A stretch of DNA of 16,305 bases from an uncultured Opitutales bacterium (GTDB lineage Bacteria; Verrucomicrobiota; Verrucomicrobiia; Opitutales; Intestinicryptomonadaceae). The position numbers and the translations under genes are program-made. Under the pieces are notes generated by a model. It made no database searches and was not told the DNA's origin. It was given only the letters and a program-made list of their open reading frames with translations. Shown here piece after piece: positions 12,884-16,305 of the stretch. Positions within the stretch are counted from its first letter, which is position 1. Every line of letters starts with the position of its first letter. The stretch covers positions 1 through 16,305 of the forward strand of contig URAJ01000046.1 in NCBI GenBank assembly GCA_900545715.1, given 5' to 3'.

Positions 12884-13636
12884 TTAGTACCTGTCGTCGT
12901 CGTCGAGCGAGCCCAAGTCGTCGTCGCGGGTGCGATAACTTTCGTATTCGTCCTCGTCTTCGTCCTCGTCGTCGTCCCACTTCATTGTATCGTCCTCTTC
13001 GAGGTCTTCGTCGTCCTCGTCGGGGAGATCTTCTATCTCGTCGTACGTTTCCTCCTCGTCGGATTTATCCTCGTCGTCGTCCTCGTCGTCTTCAAGAGAA
13101 TATCCCTCCGGAACGTATTCGAGAATATCCATTATTTCATGGAAAACGTGGATTGCGCGGCCTTCCATATAGTCGTTCGAGTAGTTCTCGCGTATCTCCT
13201 CTTCGAGGTCGTCTATCGCGACATCCTTCTCAAAGTGGAAGGTGTCGTTTAGCATTTTCACCTGTATGCGGGTTATGTGGTCGAGAAATTCGGCGTAAGG
13301 CGAGCGTTCGTCGTCGAGAGTGTCTGGCAGGAGGAACAGCTGCTGCTCGTCGGCATCGTAAACGGAGTCGTCGGAGCGCAAAAGTTTCACTTCGTTTTTG
13401 GAGGTTTTCTTGTCTATAGAAAACGGTATGAACGCTTTTTCGACTATCGTCTCGTCGAGGCCGTATTCTTTGAGTCCGTCGAGGATTTCAAGCATGTGGG
13501 CCGCTTGGCGGGGATCTATGACGCTCAATCCGTCGATATCCCAGTTTACTTTGTCGCTCGTTTCGCTGACCCACCAGTTTAGGTCTTTGCCGAGGCGCAC
13601 TTTGCACCAACTCAATTTAGGGGAATTTTTTGACAT
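12884..13636 (-). CDS. Hypothetical protein with very acidic C-terminal tail
   Basis: 250 aa, no recognised family. Residues 1-180 form an ordinary mixed-composition domain (LSWCKVRLGKDLNWWVSETS near the start, IDPRQAAHMLEILDGLKEYGLDE in the middle). Residues 181-250 are 45 of 70 Asp/Glu, including DDDEDEDEDE (221-230). There is no signal peptide or membrane segment, so it is predicted to be cytosolic. It follows lnt by 39 nt on the same strand and is probably the last gene of a secA-lnt-this operon. No Shine-Dalgarno precedes ATG 13636. Acidic tails can bind cations or basic proteins, or mimic nucleic acid; function is unknown. The tail is encoded by GAC/GAG/GAA runs prone to length change by slippage. 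Confidence 0.85.
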   Translation of the reverse strand: MSKNSPKLSWCKVRLGKDLNWWVSETSDKVNWDIDGLSVIDPRQAAHMLEILDGLKEYGLDETIVEKAFIPFSIDKKTSKNEVKLLRSDDSVYDADEQQLFLLPDTLDDERSPYAEFLDHITRIQVKMLNDTFHFEKDVAIDDLEEEIRENYSNDYMEGRAIHVFHEIMDILEYVPEGYSLEDDEDDDEDKSDEEETYDEIEDLPDEDDEDLEEDDTMKWDDDEDEDEDEYESYRTRDDDLGSLDDDDRY

Positions 13637-13675
13637 ATATTTAGGCTGGGGAATATTTCAGTTTATTATTCTACT

Positions 13676-15616
13676 TCAAGCTTTTTTTAAGGCATTTGCA
13701 TTTTTTTGGGGGAGTTTTACCAGCAAAGGCGCGCAGAACAGGCAGAAAAATCCCGCGCTGAGCGCCGCAAACCAGTCTCCATATTTTACGTAAAAAGTGG
13801 TTTTGCCCTCAAAATTTTTGTAAAAAATGACGTCCGAATATCCTGCTCCGCGAAAGTATATTGAGCCTTCGTCGTCGATTAGCGGCGACGGGCGCTTGGG
13901 GGCGAGCGTCCGGGAGTCAACGGCGCGCCCATTTGCGTCAGAAACGTCGAGTACCGGGGCGGGGCGGGGTGTTGATGCGTCCCAAATTTTGCCGCTGCCA
14001 TCGCGCAGGGCGAAGGACGGGCGCATTCTTCCGTATTGGTCGAATACGGCGCTTAGGCCGTTGTTTGACGAGCGCAGCAATGGGCGGCGGGTCGATACGG
14101 CCTGCAATGCCGAATGCGCGGCATGCTGCCATGCGCCGGCTTCGCGCCCGTACCAGGAGTCGTTCGTGCATACAAAAAGCAGGTCGGCGCCGTTTAGCGC
14201 CATTTCGCGCCCAAGTTGCGGGAAAATGTCTTCGTAGCATATCATTGGGCCTATTTTGTAGGTTTTGCCGGCTATCTCAGCTTCAATCGGCTTGTCGGAC
14301 TTGCCGCGCTCCATGTCGCCTGCGGGGACAACCTTCCCGATGAACGAAGCCCATTTAGGCGTGTATTCCCCGAATGGAACGAGCTTTCTCTTGCCGTAGA
14401 AATTATCGGAAAGACCCGTTTTAGGCGATACGAAGAACGCGCCGTTTTGAGCCGTCTTGGAATCGTGAAAATACGCCATATTTCCCATGAGAATCGGCAT
14501 ATTTAAGGTTTTTGAAAGGTTCTCTACCCATTTTTTCATAGGCTCGCACCCTATTACCGGCCAGCGCGGCGGCGTTGCGGCTTCGGGCCACAGGGCGACG
14601 TCGGCGCGCGCGTCCTCAAGCCCCCTCGTGAGCGTTGATATGACCTTCATATTTTGCTCCGCGAGCGAATCGTCCCATTTTAGTATCCCGGCGAAGTCCG
14701 TCTGAACCATTCCCGCGCGAAACGCCGCGATTTCATTCGCGCGGACCGGAAGGTTGCCCGCATATATAAATAGGCCCGACATTACGAACGCTATTGCAAG
14801 ATATATTTCCGGGCAGAATCGGCCGAAGGGCGGGGTAGTGGAAAATTTGTCCAATATTTTGAATCTTTGACGCGCGTAAATGCGCCAAATGTACTCCGCG
14901 GCAGCGAGGTTAAAAAATATCACCCCAAATGACACTATCCAAACTCCTCCAAATTCCGCAGTCTGTACAGCCGCAGGCCTCATCCATTGCGAATGCGCAA
15001 GCAATAGCCACGGAAACCCGGAGAACAGATGCGCCCTGAGCCATTCCAGGCACACCCAGCCGCCCGCTATCCCGCAGTATCTAAAAAGCCTTTTTGCCGG
15101 GTCGTCGCAAAGGTCGGGCAGGAGTTTTGGCAAAAGTGCGAACCACGGCCATATAAAAAGTCCCGAAACTATTAGCGGCAAAACAGCTACTATAATCCAG
15201 CCCGCAGGCGGATATACGTGCCTAAGCCATATCAGCATTGCAATCCACGCAATATAGGAAAACGCAAAAGTGGACGTTAACCATACTTTGGCATATTTTT
15301 TTGCATTTTTTAAATTGCTTGCGCCGCAATCTTCTTCTCTGCCATTGTCTGCGCCTTCCGCGCTATCCGCATCTGCCTGTATTTCTCCGCCGTTAAATGT
15401 GGCGCCGGGGCGCTTGCGACGCAGAATTATCCTTTCCGGGGAGCGCGGGACGGGAATGCCGGAGAACATTGAGCGCGCGGCAAGAATCGCAGGAATTGCG
15501 AATACGTACGCAAACTCCGCCACTCCCCACGGCTCAAAAGCCGCCGCGTAGAGAAAAAAAGAAAACGCCACCGCAAATATGCGGGCGGCGTTTTTTATTT
15601 TTGAATCTCCTACCAT
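13676..15616 (-). CDS. lnt: Apolipoprotein N-acyltransferase
   Basis: Inner-membrane enzyme that adds the third acyl chain to lipoproteins using phospholipid donors. 646 aa, longer than E. coli Lnt (512). It has N-terminal transmembrane helices (about 12-48, 112-165, 180-195, 222-245, 271-287), then the periplasmic nitrilase-fold domain with the catalytic triad E345 (WPEAATP), K409 (YGKRKLVPFGEY) and C460 (MICYED), and a final transmembrane helix near 615-635. Extra length comes from a charged insert at about 58-110 between early helices and a loop at about 540-600 before the last helix. ATG 15616 overlaps the secA stop by 7 nt, implying coupling. The lipoprotein at 7325 would be a natural client. 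Confidence 0.95.
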   Translation of the reverse strand: MVGDSKIKNAARIFAVAFSFFLYAAAFEPWGVAEFAYVFAIPAILAARSMFSGIPVPRSPERIILRRKRPGATFNGGEIQADADSAEGADNGREEDCGASNLKNAKKYAKVWLTSTFAFSYIAWIAMLIWLRHVYPPAGWIIVAVLPLIVSGLFIWPWFALLPKLLPDLCDDPAKRLFRYCGIAGGWVCLEWLRAHLFSGFPWLLLAHSQWMRPAAVQTAEFGGVWIVSFGVIFFNLAAAEYIWRIYARQRFKILDKFSTTPPFGRFCPEIYLAIAFVMSGLFIYAGNLPVRANEIAAFRAGMVQTDFAGILKWDDSLAEQNMKVISTLTRGLEDARADVALWPEAATPPRWPVIGCEPMKKWVENLSKTLNMPILMGNMAYFHDSKTAQNGAFFVSPKTGLSDNFYGKRKLVPFGEYTPKWASFIGKVVPAGDMERGKSDKPIEAEIAGKTYKIGPMICYEDIFPQLGREMALNGADLLFVCTNDSWYGREAGAWQHAAHSALQAVSTRRPLLRSSNNGLSAVFDQYGRMRPSFALRDGSGKIWDASTPRPAPVLDVSDANGRAVDSRTLAPKRPSPLIDDEGSIYFRGAGYSDVIFYKNFEGKTTFYVKYGDWFAALSAGFFCLFCAPLLVKLPQKNANALKKA

Positions 15617-16305
15617 TTTACAAGGCGCCAGCCTTCGTTGAGAATTAGCGGCTCGGCCTTTTTGAATTTCATCTCGACACGCTCTCCGTTTTTCTCAATG
15701 ACGACGTTTTCGTTTCTCCCTATTTTAGGCAGCTCGGCCCGCGGTTTTATATCCGGAAGTTTTATTTCCTTTTTCGGCTCTCCGTCAGCAGGCTTATGGC
15801 TTATTTCATGAGCTTGTTCGGCGCCGGCCGCAGCAGCCCTGTCGCTAAATTTGCGCTGCATTTTTTCTATCATCGCCTGGAGCACTTCGAGGCTTGAGGC
15901 GCTGCGGAACAACCCGAGGCATATGTCGTTTCTAATCTTCGACATTAGCGACTCGAAGTATTTGTAGGCTTCGCTCTTGTATTCGTTGAGCGGATCTTTC
16001 TGCCCGTAGCCCCTAAGCCCTATGCTGCGGCGCAAATCCTCCATCTCAGTGAGGTGGTCTTGCCAATTTTTATCGAGGGCTCTCAGCAGAACAAACCTTT
16101 CTATCGCCTTCAACGCCTCCGGATCTTCGACTTCCTCGCGTATCTTGTAAACCGCCTCTATTTCATTTACTATGACTTCGCGCATCTCATCGGCGGATTT
16201 ACCCTTTAATTGTTCCGGGATTATCGCTATCGGGAAGCGGCTTGTCACCCAGCTGCAAAGCGCCTGGTAGTCGGTATCCTGAGCGGATTCCGCGGCGGGG
16301 ATTGC
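15610..16305 (-). CDS. secA: SecA preprotein translocase ATPase, C-terminal part (runs off the right edge)
   Basis: The last 231 codons of secA; the frame is open through the edge, beyond an internal GTG at 16248. This is the helical wing and scaffold region, with the characteristic LRALDKNWQDHLTEMEDLRRSIGLRGYGQKDPLNEYKSEAYKYFESLMSKI block. SecA drives Sec-dependent export at the inner membrane. The usual C-terminal zinc-binding motif (C-x-C-x8-C-C/H) is absent. After a linker the protein reads LPKIGRNENVV, then a basic-hydrophobic stretch ending EGWRLVKW. The GRN echo of the normal GRNDPCPCGSGKK motif suggests replacement of the zinc module. First gene seen of the secA-lnt-acidic protein operon. 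Confidence 0.96.
   Translation of the reverse strand, partial: AIPAAESAQDTDYQALCSWVTSRFPIAIIPEQLKGKSADEMREVIVNEIEAVYKIREEVEDPEALKAIERFVLLRALDKNWQDHLTEMEDLRRSIGLRGYGQKDPLNEYKSEAYKYFESLMSKIRNDICLGLFRSASSLEVLQAMIEKMQRKFSDRAAAAGAEQAHEISHKPADGEPKKEIKLPDIKPRAELPKIGRNENVVIEKNGERVEMKFKKAEPLILNEGWRLVKW

Noticed and set aside
12985..13582. Long plus-strand frames opposite the acidic-tail gene
   Set aside because: They are Arg-rich complements of Asp/Glu codon runs, the usual artefact opposite GAC/GAG-rich coding sequence.
13827..14343. Plus-strand frames opposite lnt
   Set aside because: Arg/Ser/Ala-rich shadows; the minus strand encodes a full Lnt with intact catalytic triad.

Overview
The window looks like a chromosomal segment of a Verrucomicrobiota-type bacterium, possibly the Opitutae side and possibly host- or gut-associated. 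This rests on a PEP-CTERM sorting-signal protein, many Sec or Tat-like exported proteins, a secreted GH30 glycosidase, many start codons without a Shine-Dalgarno sequence, and moderate, locally AT-rich composition. It is an inference: there is no rRNA or ribosomal-protein marker here. No prophage, IS element, CRISPR array or broken gene was seen.

Layout. The left part (about 160-1755) holds tRNA-His (minus) with its own promoter, then rarA (plus). From 1898 to 5335, all on plus, come an AraC/YqhC-type regulator, an exported double carboxymuconolactone-decarboxylase (CMD) plus cupin protein ending in a strong terminator, and an exported enolase-superfamily enzyme. From 5336 to 7623 are a PEP-CTERM surface protein and a tiny cysteine-rich repeat lipoprotein, each with a clean intrinsic terminator. 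On minus, 7791-10107 carries a secreted GH30 glycosidase and a ferritin with its own terminator. On plus, 10323-12409 is a three-gene operon: a DUF362 protein with a Tat-like leader, a flavodoxin with a Tat-like leader, and an iron-sulfur-flavoprotein-like FMN protein. The gap 12410-12883 holds two terminators, a promoter-like sequence and a 20-bp direct repeat, and may encode a small RNA. The right part is a minus-strand operon, secA (3' part) - lnt - a hypothetical protein with a very acidic tail.

Main observation. A 22-bp identical element at 2848-2869 and 10238-10259, inside a longer conserved block, lies directly upstream of promoter-like hexamers in front of both the CMD-cupin gene and the DUF362/flavodoxin operon, 7.4 kb apart. 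The AraC-family regulator adjacent to the first copy is the obvious candidate to bind it. I infer a small regulon in which one transcription factor controls two loci of mostly exported redox and carbon-acid enzymes: CMD-cupin, DUF362, flavodoxin, the flavoprotein, and perhaps the enolase-superfamily enzyme. The substrate is unknown and the pathway cannot be named from the sequence.

Other points for a second look: the 14-Cys repeat lipoprotein with a possible two-state RNA leader; an enolase-superfamily enzyme with a histidine where a second catalytic lysine is expected; a SecA tail in which the usual zinc-binding end is replaced; the acidic protein in the secA-lnt operon; and the repeat-bearing putative small RNA.
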